DNA of 64,000 nt from positions 62,001 through 126,000 of the forward strand of contig CAVWHY010000006.1 of the NCBI GenBank assembly GCA_963754955.1. Reading direction: 5' to 3'. Source of the stretch: CAVQJU01 sp963754955 (lineage in GTDB: Bacteria; Acidobacteriota; Vicinamibacteria; Vicinamibacterales; CAVVIG01). A program made the translations under genes and the position numbers. How positions within the stretch are numbered: position 1 is the stretch's first letter; each line of letters starts with the position of its first letter. This document shows positions 56,851-64,000 of the stretch, one piece after another. The notes under the pieces were generated by a model, which did no database searches, was not told the origin of the DNA, and saw nothing but the letters and a program-made list of their open reading frames with translations.

Positions 56851-57753
56851 TTACGCGACCGACAACACCGGGACCGCCGCCGCGAGATCGAATACGTTCG
56901 CGGTGCGCGATGACGGCGCGGCGAGCAGCTGGACGCCGTCGGTGCCGGCTTCGCTGCCGAACGAGCTGATCACGGCGAAGAATTCGTGCCGCGCGGTCTC
57001 GTACCCCGCAAGCGGCGTCACGCCGGCGACGAGATATACCTGATCGCCGAGCACGACGTGCGCCGCTTCCACGACGACGGCGCCAAGATCCTCGAGGCGG
57101 CCGGTGTAGAAGCCCACCCAGGCGGGATGGCTGTTGATCGTGGACGCCTGGCCGTGGAGGGCGGCAAAGCCGGCCGCCTCCATCGCGCGCCGGGCGGTTT
57201 CTCCCAGATCGAGGTCCGTGCGGTTTTGCGGCGCGCCCAGGACAATGAAACGCGGTCCGTCCGGCGCGCGTGCCACGACGGAGCCCTGCTTGCGGCTCAC
57301 GAACCATCCCTGCGGAAAGCGGATCGACACCGTCCGCAGCCGGTCGGCCGGCGCGCACGATTCCGCCGTTCGGAGGGCCGCCGTCACGAAGGTCCCGAGT
57401 GTGCCTGCCTCGACGGCCGACATCGGTCCGAACTCCAGCCCTGCGCGGTAGAGGAGCGACGTGCCGCCGTCCTCGTCGCGCGTCACGCGCGCCACGTAGG
57501 CACGCACGATGTTCGCGTGAGCGCGGAACGCCACTTCGGGCGACACGAACATGGTCGCGTGCACCGCCCCCGGGGTGATGCGCGTCGTCGACTCCACGAG
57601 GGCGCCGCCCAGGCCGAGATCGACCAGCCGGGCCGACGTGCCGGCGCGCAGCCGCACGGACGCGTCCGGCGAGCACGGGATCCGTGCGAATCGCCGCCGC
57701 TCCGACGGAGACATCATGGCCCCCGGGACGTTTGCCTCGTGCATGGCGATCAC
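56851..57753 (-). CDS. PilZ-domain protein with unknown C-terminal domain
   Basis: GTG start 57753 overlaps the HD-GYP stop (GTGA). N-terminal PilZ-like domain: ERRRFARIPCSPDASVRL and VDLGLGGALV (DxGxxG, serine of the usual DxSxxG replaced by glycine). The C-terminal half (about residues 140-300: LRTVSIRFPQGWFVSRKQGSVVARAPDG...INSHPAWVGFYTGRLEDLG...ARHEFFAVISSFG) is an alpha/beta domain of unknown type. Confidence 0.75.
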   Translation of the reverse strand: MIAMHEANVPGAMMSPSERRRFARIPCSPDASVRLRAGTSARLVDLGLGGALVESTTRITPGAVHATMFVSPEVAFRAHANIVRAYVARVTRDEDGGTSLLYRAGLEFGPMSAVEAGTLGTFVTAALRTAESCAPADRLRTVSIRFPQGWFVSRKQGSVVARAPDGPRFIVLGAPQNRTDLDLGETARRAMEAAGFAALHGQASTINSHPAWVGFYTGRLEDLGAVVVEAAHVVLGDQVYLVAGVTPLAGYETARHEFFAVISSFGSEAGTDGVQLLAAPSSRTANVFDLAAAVPVLSVA

Positions 57754-58742
57754 GCGACCGCCAGTCTGACGTCCATCTCGCCGAACTGGAACGCCGCGAG
57801 GAACGCTTCGACGACCTGCGGATCGAAGTCGGTCGACGTGCCCTTGACGATGATGTCCTTGGCTTCGAAGGGCGACATGGCCTTGCGGTACGGCCGATCG
57901 CTCGTCAGCGAATCGTAGACGTCGGCAACGGAGATGATCCGCGCTTCGATCGGGATATCTTCGCCCCTGGTCGGGTGGTAGCCGGACCCGTCGAACTTGT
58001 CGTGGTGCGCCAGCACGATGGGGATGACCCGGCGCAGCGAACCGCCGACACTTTCGAGCATCTCCACGCCCTTGCCGACGTGCTGCTGGATTTCCTGGTA
58101 CTCGTTGGCCGTCAGTCGTGCGGCCTTGTACAGCAGCTCCCGGCTGATCTCGAGCTTGCCGATGTCGTGCAGCAGGCTGGCTGCGCGCACGTCCTCGATG
58201 CGCTCGGGGCTGAGTTTGAGGTGCGCGGCGATCCGCGCCGCGTACTCCGACACCCGGTGTGAGTGATGTTCGGTGTACTCGTCCTTGGACACCAGATGCC
58301 GAAGGATCAGGAGCACGCCGTGATACGTCGCGCGAAGCTCCTGGAGCTGCGCGTTCTTGTGTTCGTACAGCGTGCCCATGAGATAGGCGGTCACGATGAG
58401 GCTGCCGCCCCAGGCCACCAGGTCCAGCAACGTCGTCGCCGGCGTCGCCGACGCTTCCTTCCCGAAGACACCCGACGTCATCGTCAGCAGCGCAACCAGC
58501 AGGACGCTGGCGAATGCGGTCAGCGTGGCATGGCGCCGGCCGTAGATGTACGCCGAGGCGACCGTCGGCAGCGTGTAGACGTAGAGGACCATGCGCTGCG
58601 CGTCGATCAGGAAGTTGAGCAGGAACGCGATGACGAACATCGAGAAGACGAGCAGCAGCTCTTTGTTCACCTTTTCGAGCTGCCGCATCGTGTTGGAAGA
58701 TTGGGCTGGCACGTCTCTATCCTTTCGATACTTCACGCACAT
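57750..58742 (-). CDS. Membrane HD-GYP-type phosphodiesterase
   Basis: About 330 residues. N-terminal membrane region of about five helices (LLLVFSMFVIAFLLNFLI, YVYTLPTVASAYIYG, ...) and a coiled coil, then HD-GYP: HSHRVSEYAARIAAHL, SLLHDIGKLEIS (HD), HHDKFDGSGYHPTRGEDIPIEARIISVADVYDSLTSDRPYRKAMS. The GYP is GYH. Expected to hydrolyse c-di-GMP or a related nucleotide. Coupled to the upstream coiled-coil gene (TGATG) and the downstream PilZ gene (GTGA). Confidence 0.85.
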   Translation of the reverse strand: MCVKYRKDRDVPAQSSNTMRQLEKVNKELLLVFSMFVIAFLLNFLIDAQRMVLYVYTLPTVASAYIYGRRHATLTAFASVLLVALLTMTSGVFGKEASATPATTLLDLVAWGGSLIVTAYLMGTLYEHKNAQLQELRATYHGVLLILRHLVSKDEYTEHHSHRVSEYAARIAAHLKLSPERIEDVRAASLLHDIGKLEISRELLYKAARLTANEYQEIQQHVGKGVEMLESVGGSLRRVIPIVLAHHDKFDGSGYHPTRGEDIPIEARIISVADVYDSLTSDRPYRKAMSPFEAKDIIVKGTSTDFDPQVVEAFLAAFQFGEMDVRLAVA

Positions 58743-61156
58743 CAGAACGTCGGACTCGTTGCGGGCGCCTGCTCAAGCGCGCCGCTGCCCAGCATCTTGC
58801 TGAGCGCTTCATCGAACAGCCCGAGCCCCGAGGCTGCGCCGGCCGCTGCGGGATCCGCCTGCGTCCGCGCAACCGCGATCTGTCCCGCGAGCCGTTCCTG
58901 GAGGTGCTCGGCCCCGGGTGCCCCGGTCATCGCCGGGCTGTAGCGACTGAATTGCGAGGCGAGCAGCACGGCAGCGTCAGGGATGGCGACGGCCGCTGTC
59001 GTCTCCGGGACCACGACGATCTGCGGCTCCGCTTCTGAACCATTGACGTGCGAAGCGTCGACGTACGTCCCGTTCACGTGCGCCTCGGTGACGGCGACCG
59101 ACGGCATGTCCGCGGCAGCGGCGGTGGGTGGCGCCACGACGGCCGGCGTGGTCTCCGCCGGAGCCATGTTTATGACACTGCCGAAGGCGGCGCGCGCAGA
59201 CATCGTGAGCGCGCCGATCCGTTCGCCGGCCATCCGCACGAGCGTGTGGCCGAGATCGAGGGCCGTATCGCGGTCGAACGCCGCCACCGCGTCGCCGGCG
59301 CGGGCGCCGCCGTCGGCGTGGACGACCGCCACGACGCGTCCTCCGGTCGTCACCGGGAACGTGACGGTCCAGGCTTCGGTGCTCTGAGCCGCCGATTGCC
59401 CTTCGCCGGTGAAAATCGTCCGGCTGGCCGTCACCGCGCGCGTCAGCGCGGAATCGGTCGTGAGCGGAAACTCGAACTCGCGCGTGATCGCCGCGACGCC
59501 CGTGAAACCGACGCTGCGCCATCCCTGCAGCCGCTTCGACTTCGTCTTGACGACGAAGAGCGCGGCGCGCGGGAAGAAGCCGCCGACGCCGTCGACCAGC
59601 GCGTCGAGGACCTGCGACAGATCGGCGGCGCTGCCAATCGCGCGATAGATGGCGAGGACCCGGTCCGGTTCGGCAACGTCACGGATCGGCTCGGCGGCCG
59701 CGATCGTCGCGATCTGCACCGGAGGTTCGGTCTGGCTCGTGTGCTCAACCTGCACGGGCTCCCAAGCGGGCGTCGGCTCGGCGGCCACCGCCATCGCCGG
59801 CTCACTGACTTGTTCCTCCGCCGGCTTACTGATGAACTCGAGCGCCGGCGCGCCGACCAGCTCGATTGCAGGCCGGCTGGTCCCGTCGATCGTCGTTTCG
59901 AACGCGGGTTCGACGGCCGGGGCGAATTCAACCGCCGGCTCGATTGCGGTCGCGACGGCGGCTTCGAATGCGGCGAACGCGTCGGGCTCCGGTTCAACGA
60001 CAGGTGCGATGATCGCCTCGGCAACGGGTGCGGCCGGCAGCGGCTCAACGGCCGCGAAGGGGTGCGCCTGTTCCTGCGCGAACTTCCGGGCCACCTGCAT
60101 GTTGGCGCGGACGCGCCCCAGTTCGACGCGCAGCGCTTCGATTTCGCTGGCGCCCAGCGCAAGGCGGCGCTCGGCTTCGGCCTGTGCCACTGCAAGCTCC
60201 TCCTGGACGGCAGTGAGATGCGCCTGGGCAGCGGCGAATTGTGCCTGCGCGTCCGCCGCCCGCGCCTGCGCGACGGCCGCCTCGGCCTGCGCGGCCTCGG
60301 CTCGCGCCTGCGACTGCTCCAGCAACCGGGTGTAGCGCGCGTTCGAGATGCGGGCGGCCTCGAGGAGCGCGTCCTGCTCGCCCTGGACTCTCCCGGCTTC
60401 TTCTCTGGCCGACTCCGCGGTCCGCTGGTGCTCGTCGCGTTCGGCGCTGATCGCCGCGACCTGTGCGGCCGCGACGCTGAGCGCCGCGAGCCGGGCGTCG
60501 CGATCGGCGCGCAGCGCGTCGGCCTGCTCCTGCGCGGCGCGGAGCGCGGCGAACTGGGCATCGCGATCGGCGCGCAGCGCGTCGGCCTCCGCCTGGGCGC
60601 GGTGCAGCGCGTCGAGGTGGGCGTCGCGCTCGGCGCGGACGGCGTCAGCCTGCCGCGCGGTGTTTTCGAGGGCATCGGCGAGCGCGTTCCGTTCGATCTG
60701 GCCGGCGGTGCGCTGTTCTGCCGCTTCAGCGCGAATGGCGTCGAGCTGCTTCTGGGCTTCGATGCGATCCAGCTGCAGGCGCGCCTCGGCTTCCTCGAGG
60801 GCGAGCGTGCGTGCGGCACGCGCCGCCGCGCCGGCTTCTTCGCCGGCCGCGTGCGCCAGCCGATCGACGAGCTGGCGGACAGGCGCCTGGTCGGTCGTGG
60901 CGGCGCCGGCGAGCGTGGCCGCGAGCGATTCGCAGCGCACGTCGATCGCCACCCGCAGGGCTTCGAGCTCGGTCAACGCGGGCTTGGCGGCCTGCGTGAT
61001 GAGCGCTCGAACGGTTGCGGCGGCCTGCGCCTCCGCGTAGTCGTGGAACGCCGTTGAGGCGTCGTCTGGTGTCAAAGAAGGCGAATTCACTTTGGGAGTC
61101 CGCTGCCGGTAAAGCAACTCGCGGGCCGGAAGAGTCTGGGCCAAATCCGCTTGCAC
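58742..61156 (-). CDS. Long coiled-coil protein with C-terminal GAF-like domain
   Basis: About 804 residues (GTG 61156; a later GTG at 61090 is also possible). Residues 45-360: alanine-rich coiled coil with repeated RADRDAQFAALRAAQEQ-type units; 365-500: proline/glutamate/alanine-rich linker; 500-680: GAF-like domain (VLAIYRAIGSAADLSQVLDALVDGVGGFFPRAALFVVKTKSKRLQGWRSVGFTG... PLTTDSALTRAVTASRTIF...TFPVTTGGRVVAVVHAD). First gene of the operon. No catalytic motif. Probably senses or anchors the HD-GYP/PilZ partners. Confidence 0.75.
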   Translation of the reverse strand: MQADLAQTLPARELLYRQRTPKVNSPSLTPDDASTAFHDYAEAQAAATVRALITQAAKPALTELEALRVAIDVRCESLAATLAGAATTDQAPVRQLVDRLAHAAGEEAGAAARAARTLALEEAEARLQLDRIEAQKQLDAIRAEAAEQRTAGQIERNALADALENTARQADAVRAERDAHLDALHRAQAEADALRADRDAQFAALRAAQEQADALRADRDARLAALSVAAAQVAAISAERDEHQRTAESAREEAGRVQGEQDALLEAARISNARYTRLLEQSQARAEAAQAEAAVAQARAADAQAQFAAAQAHLTAVQEELAVAQAEAERRLALGASEIEALRVELGRVRANMQVARKFAQEQAHPFAAVEPLPAAPVAEAIIAPVVEPEPDAFAAFEAAVATAIEPAVEFAPAVEPAFETTIDGTSRPAIELVGAPALEFISKPAEEQVSEPAMAVAAEPTPAWEPVQVEHTSQTEPPVQIATIAAAEPIRDVAEPDRVLAIYRAIGSAADLSQVLDALVDGVGGFFPRAALFVVKTKSKRLQGWRSVGFTGVAAITREFEFPLTTDSALTRAVTASRTIFTGEGQSAAQSTEAWTVTFPVTTGGRVVAVVHADGGARAGDAVAAFDRDTALDLGHTLVRMAGERIGALTMSARAAFGSVINMAPAETTPAVVAPPTAAAADMPSVAVTEAHVNGTYVDASHVNGSEAEPQIVVVPETTAAVAIPDAAVLLASQFSRYSPAMTGAPGAEHLQERLAGQIAVARTQADPAAAGAASGLGLFDEALSKMLGSGALEQAPATSPTF

Positions 61157-61348
61157 ATCAGAGCTGTAAATATCTGGTATGTAACGACTAATCTGCTTTC
61201 ATCGGGGCGCTGCCGGGCGGAGGAGCAAGACCTTGAAACGGGCCCAAGTTCAATCTTGGTACATCAAATACAACTCTGGTAGTTGGCCCATCCCCTTCTT
61301 TCAGTAGCACTTATCTTCTAATTTTGACTACATGCACATGTATAAGTC

Positions 61349-61780
61349 TCAATAGGACACAGTGGCTTCATATGAGACACATTTATGGTGCACGTCAAAT
61401 GGGTCCGGCTCGCCGCCGCCCGTCGGGCCGGGGCCGTCGCCGTACCCGTCCAGGAGGCTCTCGAGCGCAATGCCTGCCGCAGCTCCGAGGTCGCCTTCAT
61501 GCGCGGATGTTTCAACGGTCGGCGGATCGAACGCCGGCGCAATCGACAGCCCTGACCATGCGGGCTGTTCCGCGGCGTCGTCTTCGGCCGATCGCTTGAA
61601 GACCGCGAGCAGCCTCGCGACGGACCACGGCTCAGAGGCCGTCTCGACGTTCATGTCTTCAGCCAGTGCGCGGCCACGCTGATACCACATGAACTGGACG
61701 ATGCCCCAGAGAAGCACTCCAACCCACCCGAGTTTCACCGGTGTCGAGATGTCGTTGACGAGCTGAATGAATTCCACCAT
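61349..61780 (-). CDS. Small membrane protein of unknown function
   Basis: ATG 61780, AGGGG box. One TM segment (LGWVGVLLWGIVQFMWY) near the N-terminus, then an acidic, glycine/proline-rich cytoplasmic or periplasmic tail (DVETASEPWSVARLLAVFKRSAEDDAAEQ...). Directly downstream of the membrane protein at 61795; the 190 bases between it and the coiled-coil gene (61157-61348) are AT-richer, and hold a TACATG/CATGTA palindrome at 61329-61342. Confidence 0.55.
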   Translation of the reverse strand: MVEFIQLVNDISTPVKLGWVGVLLWGIVQFMWYQRGRALAEDMNVETASEPWSVARLLAVFKRSAEDDAAEQPAWSGLSIAPAFDPPTVETSAHEGDLGAAAGIALESLLDGYGDGPGPTGGGEPDPFDVHHKCVSYEATVSY

Positions 61781-61794
61781 TTGAAAGACCCCTG

Positions 61795-62523
61795 CTAATC
61801 GACCCAGGTAAACGCCGGACCGGTCGCCAGCGAGTATTTCGTGAGCAGCGTGTCGAAGATGGGCGCGCGTTCGCTTTCGCGGGCCATCGCGGCCCGGAGC
61901 GCCTGATCGACATCGGTCTTCTCGTCGGTGTCGAGGACGAGGATGATCACGACGCGCCGCTGCTCGGACGTGTCGCCGGGGTGGCCGGTCGGCGCGTGGT
62001 GGCCGACGTTGAGTTTCCGCACCGGGATGGCGTGTGACAACGCTCCGCGCACCCACACGGCAATGCGTTCGGCGCGCCGCGCGGCACGCTTCTCCTCCTC
62101 GGCGCGGCCTTTCTCGAACGACACGCCGGCCGGAACTTCTTCCGAACTCGCGCCGATGCAGATGATCTCTTCGGCGTCGTTGAGCACGGCGCGCATTTCC
62201 TTCGTGAAGTCAGGCTGCGTCGGTGTGCTCTCGAGCGCGTTGTAGGAGTTGAGGCGCCACCGGAACTCGTCGCTGAACAGCAGGATTCGGAACGACGCGC
62301 GCCGTCCCTTGTTGTCGGGCGCGTTGCGCACCACGACGTCGCGCACGACTTCGGGCGGCCGCGCCGGCAGCGTGCGCGTGAGCCGGTGGACTTCGACCGC
62401 CGTGGCGTACGTCAGCGCGCTGGTGCAGACCGCCAGCGCGATGGTCGACAGGAGCCACGCGACGGCGACAAATCGTGACCGCCGCTCGCGCCGCGGCTCG
62501 CTCGGATCGGCAATCGTGTGCAC
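61795..62523 (-). CDS. Membrane-anchored protein, OmpA-like C-terminal region
   Basis: GTG 62523 (AGGAGG 4 bases upstream). TM anchor (FVAVAWLLSTIALAVCTSALTYATAV), then an extracytoplasmic domain. The segment EEIICIGASSEEVPAGVSFEKGRAEEEKRAARRAERIAVWVRGALSHAIPVRKLNVGHH resembles the peptidoglycan-binding OmpA C-domain pattern. A candidate envelope protein paired with the downstream gene at 61349-61780 (15-base gap). Confidence 0.6.
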   Translation of the reverse strand: MHTIADPSEPRRERRSRFVAVAWLLSTIALAVCTSALTYATAVEVHRLTRTLPARPPEVVRDVVVRNAPDNKGRRASFRILLFSDEFRWRLNSYNALESTPTQPDFTKEMRAVLNDAEEIICIGASSEEVPAGVSFEKGRAEEEKRAARRAERIAVWVRGALSHAIPVRKLNVGHHAPTGHPGDTSEQRRVVIILVLDTDEKTDVDQALRAAMARESERAPIFDTLLTKYSLATGPAFTWVD

Positions 62524-62782
62524 ATGGCCTCCTGAGGCTGGCGCAGGCGACTGCAGGAAGAGATCCAGCGCGGAGACGACCGAACTCAAGAGTATCCGAG
62601 GGATCGCTCGAGTCTTCTCGAGGCAGGTGGGCCAGAATCGTCACCCGCGCACGAAACCGTTATCGCCAGCGGCCCTCAGACTCGCCCGCCGGGACCCGAT
62701 CTTTCGCGCGGGCGCCATGGATTAAACGAACGAAAGACGGCGGTTTCAACCTGTTAGACTACGCGGCGTGTTGCGGCCTGTT

Positions 62783-62813
62783 AACAATGAAAATGAAGAA
62801 TGAACAATGAAGA
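62783..62813. repeat. Heptamer repeat locus S9 (AACAATG type)
   Basis: AACAATG, AAAATG, AAGAATG, AACAATG, AAGAAT: period 7 with one 6-base unit. The start codon of the following quinoprotein (ATG 62807) is the ATG of the fourth unit. The repeat also encodes a 7-codon leader ORF (MKMKNEQ) whose TGA overlaps that ATG. Confidence 0.65.
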
Positions 62814-64000
62814 ATAGCGTTGCGCTGGGGTTCTTCGGCGCGTTCGTGGCCATCGTCACGACGGCGGCGCAGGTGCATCGCGTCGATGATGCGACGCTGA
62901 AGCGGGCCGCCGAAAGCGGCGAGTGGCTCAGCTACGGCCTGAATCAGGCCGAGACCCGCTACAGCCCGCTCGCGCAGATCAATGGCGGGAACGTCAGGCA
63001 GCTCGGCCCGGCGTGGTCCTACGACATGGCTTCAGGCGGCGGCGGGCAGGAAGCGACGCCCCTCTACTCGAACGGCACCCTCTACGGGATCACGAACTGG
63101 AGCGTGGTGTTCGCCGTCGATGCCCGCACCGGGCAGCAGAAATGGCGCTGGGATCCGGAAGTGAACCAGGCGACCGTGCGCTCGAAGATCTGCTGCGGCG
63201 TCGTTAACCGGGGGCTGGCGATCTACCAGGGCTTGATCCTTGCGCCCGCCATTGACGGGCGGCTGCTGGCGCTCGATGCGGAGACCGGGAAGGTGATCTG
63301 GGAAACGCGCGTCGCGTACCCGCAGGATCACTACACGCTCACGATGGCCCCGCGGATTGCCCGGGGCCGCGTCATCATCGGCGCGAGCGGCGGCGATCGG
63401 CCCACGCGCGGATTCTTTGCGGCCTTCGACGCGATGACCGGACGCCCGGCCTGGAAGTTCTACACCGTACCCGGCGATCCGTCGAAACCGTTCGAGAATG
63501 CCGCCATGAAGAAGGCCGCGGCCACCTGGGACGGCGAGTGGTGGAAGGTCGGCGGCGGCGGCGCCGTCTGGGACGGCATGGCGTACGATGCCGACGCGGA
63601 CCTGCTATACGTCGGGACCGGCAACGCCGAGCCGTGGGCGCAGCAGCTCCGCACGACGACCCCGAAAGACAACCTTTACGTCTGCTCGATTCTCGCCGTC
63701 TCGGCGTCGACGGGCGAGCTCAGATGGCATTACCAGGTCGTGCCGGGCGACATCTGGGACTTCGACAGCGTCCAGCACCTGATTCTCGCCGACCTCACGA
63801 TCAACGGGCGCTCGCGCAAGGTGATCATGCAGGCGAACAAGAACGCGTTCTACTACGTGATTGACCGGCTCACCGGCGAGTTCATCTCGGCCGGTCCGTT
63901 CTCGAGGGTCACGTGGGCCAGGGGAATCGATCCCAAGACGGGCCGCCCCCTCGTCAACAAAGAGGCCTACTACGGCACCGAGGCGATTTCGATTTCGCCA
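62807..64000 (+). CDS. PQQ-dependent alcohol dehydrogenase (quinoprotein), 3' truncated by window
   Basis: 398 codons in frame to the window end. Signal peptide MKNSVALGFFGAFVAIVTTAAQ. Quinoprotein propeller: WLSYGLNQAETRYSPLAQINGGNVRQL, TNWSVVFAVDARTGQQKWRWDPE, vicinal Cys-Cys KICCGVVNRG, SGGDRPTRGFFAAFDAMTGRPAWKFYTVPGDP, LLYVGTGNAEPWA, WDFDSVQHLILADL. About two-thirds of the enzyme is present. A second quinoprotein, distinct from that at 7155-8838. Confidence 0.9.
   Translation, partial: MKNSVALGFFGAFVAIVTTAAQVHRVDDATLKRAAESGEWLSYGLNQAETRYSPLAQINGGNVRQLGPAWSYDMASGGGGQEATPLYSNGTLYGITNWSVVFAVDARTGQQKWRWDPEVNQATVRSKICCGVVNRGLAIYQGLILAPAIDGRLLALDAETGKVIWETRVAYPQDHYTLTMAPRIARGRVIIGASGGDRPTRGFFAAFDAMTGRPAWKFYTVPGDPSKPFENAAMKKAAATWDGEWWKVGGGGAVWDGMAYDADADLLYVGTGNAEPWAQQLRTTTPKDNLYVCSILAVSASTGELRWHYQVVPGDIWDFDSVQHLILADLTINGRSRKVIMQANKNAFYYVIDRLTGEFISAGPFSRVTWARGIDPKTGRPLVNKEAYYGTEAISISP

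Overview
The window is high-GC, gene-dense bacterial DNA that most resembles an Acidobacteriota genome, probably Vicinamibacteria-like. This rests on gene families, not on a marker gene. Two giant permeases of the acidobacterial ADOP (duplicated FtsX/MacB-like) type sit beside the matching acidobacterial PadR regulator. There is also a TonB-dependent receptor with an N-terminal carboxypeptidase-regulatory-like domain, a DUF6152 gene, and two PQQ quinoproteins with dihaem cytochromes c. No rRNA, tRNA, CRISPR array, phage or transposase gene was seen. At least 13 conserved genes are broken by single-base frameshifts, about 20 events in total (Amt alone has four). This looks like uncorrected sequencing error rather than gene decay; broken genes are annotated over their full intended span.

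Layout. 1-7.1 kb: end of a secreted protein, an outer-membrane barrel, a PPK2 kinase, then a signalling block (PAS-GAF-PAS histidine kinase facing a response regulator, Hpt protein and AHL-lactonase-like hydrolase joined by ATGA overlaps) and a carboxymuconolactone-decarboxylase-family protein. 7.1-11.3 kb: a PQQ alcohol dehydrogenase divergent from a dihaem cytochrome c, a bacilliredoxin and a PEGA protein. 11.4-15.3 kb: an organic/acyl-CoA set (MmgE/PrpD, acyl-CoA dehydrogenase, type III CoA-transferase). 15.4-19.8 kb: SGNH hydrolase, MarR, three small secreted proteins, a CPXCG protein and a VapBC pair. 19.8-28.3 kb: a minus-strand efflux operon (HlyD adaptor, two ATPases, PadR, two ADOP permeases). 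28.6-35.3 kb: an HExxH secreted protein, phosphoesterase, DUF2844/DUF3443 pair, ABC exporter, and a type IV pilin behind a near-perfect sigma-54 promoter. 35.5-41.1 kb: RNB ribonuclease, LysR, and a two-component flavin monooxygenase set. 41.4-50.3 kb: TonB receptor, spermidine-synthase/MFS/TPR fusion, glutathione peroxidase, PEGA and BON proteins. 50.5-56.5 kb: ammonium transporter, GT-C-like membrane protein, SnoaL-like protein, a second HExxH protein, and a cytochrome c. 56.5-61.2 kb: a coupled c-di-GMP-type operon (coiled-coil/GAF, HD-GYP, two PilZ proteins). 61.3-64 kb: two membrane proteins and the start of a second PQQ dehydrogenase.

The most unusual content is between genes. Six loci carry REP-type palindromes with a GTAG end, and at five of them the TAG of GTAG is the stop codon of the neighbouring gene. 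Nine other loci carry short tandem repeats with a strict period of about 7 bp. Most loci have their own heptamer sequence, three form inverted pairs, and they are packed directly against start or stop codons. The heptamer loci resemble the short tandemly repeated repetitive (STRR) sequences known from cyanobacteria.
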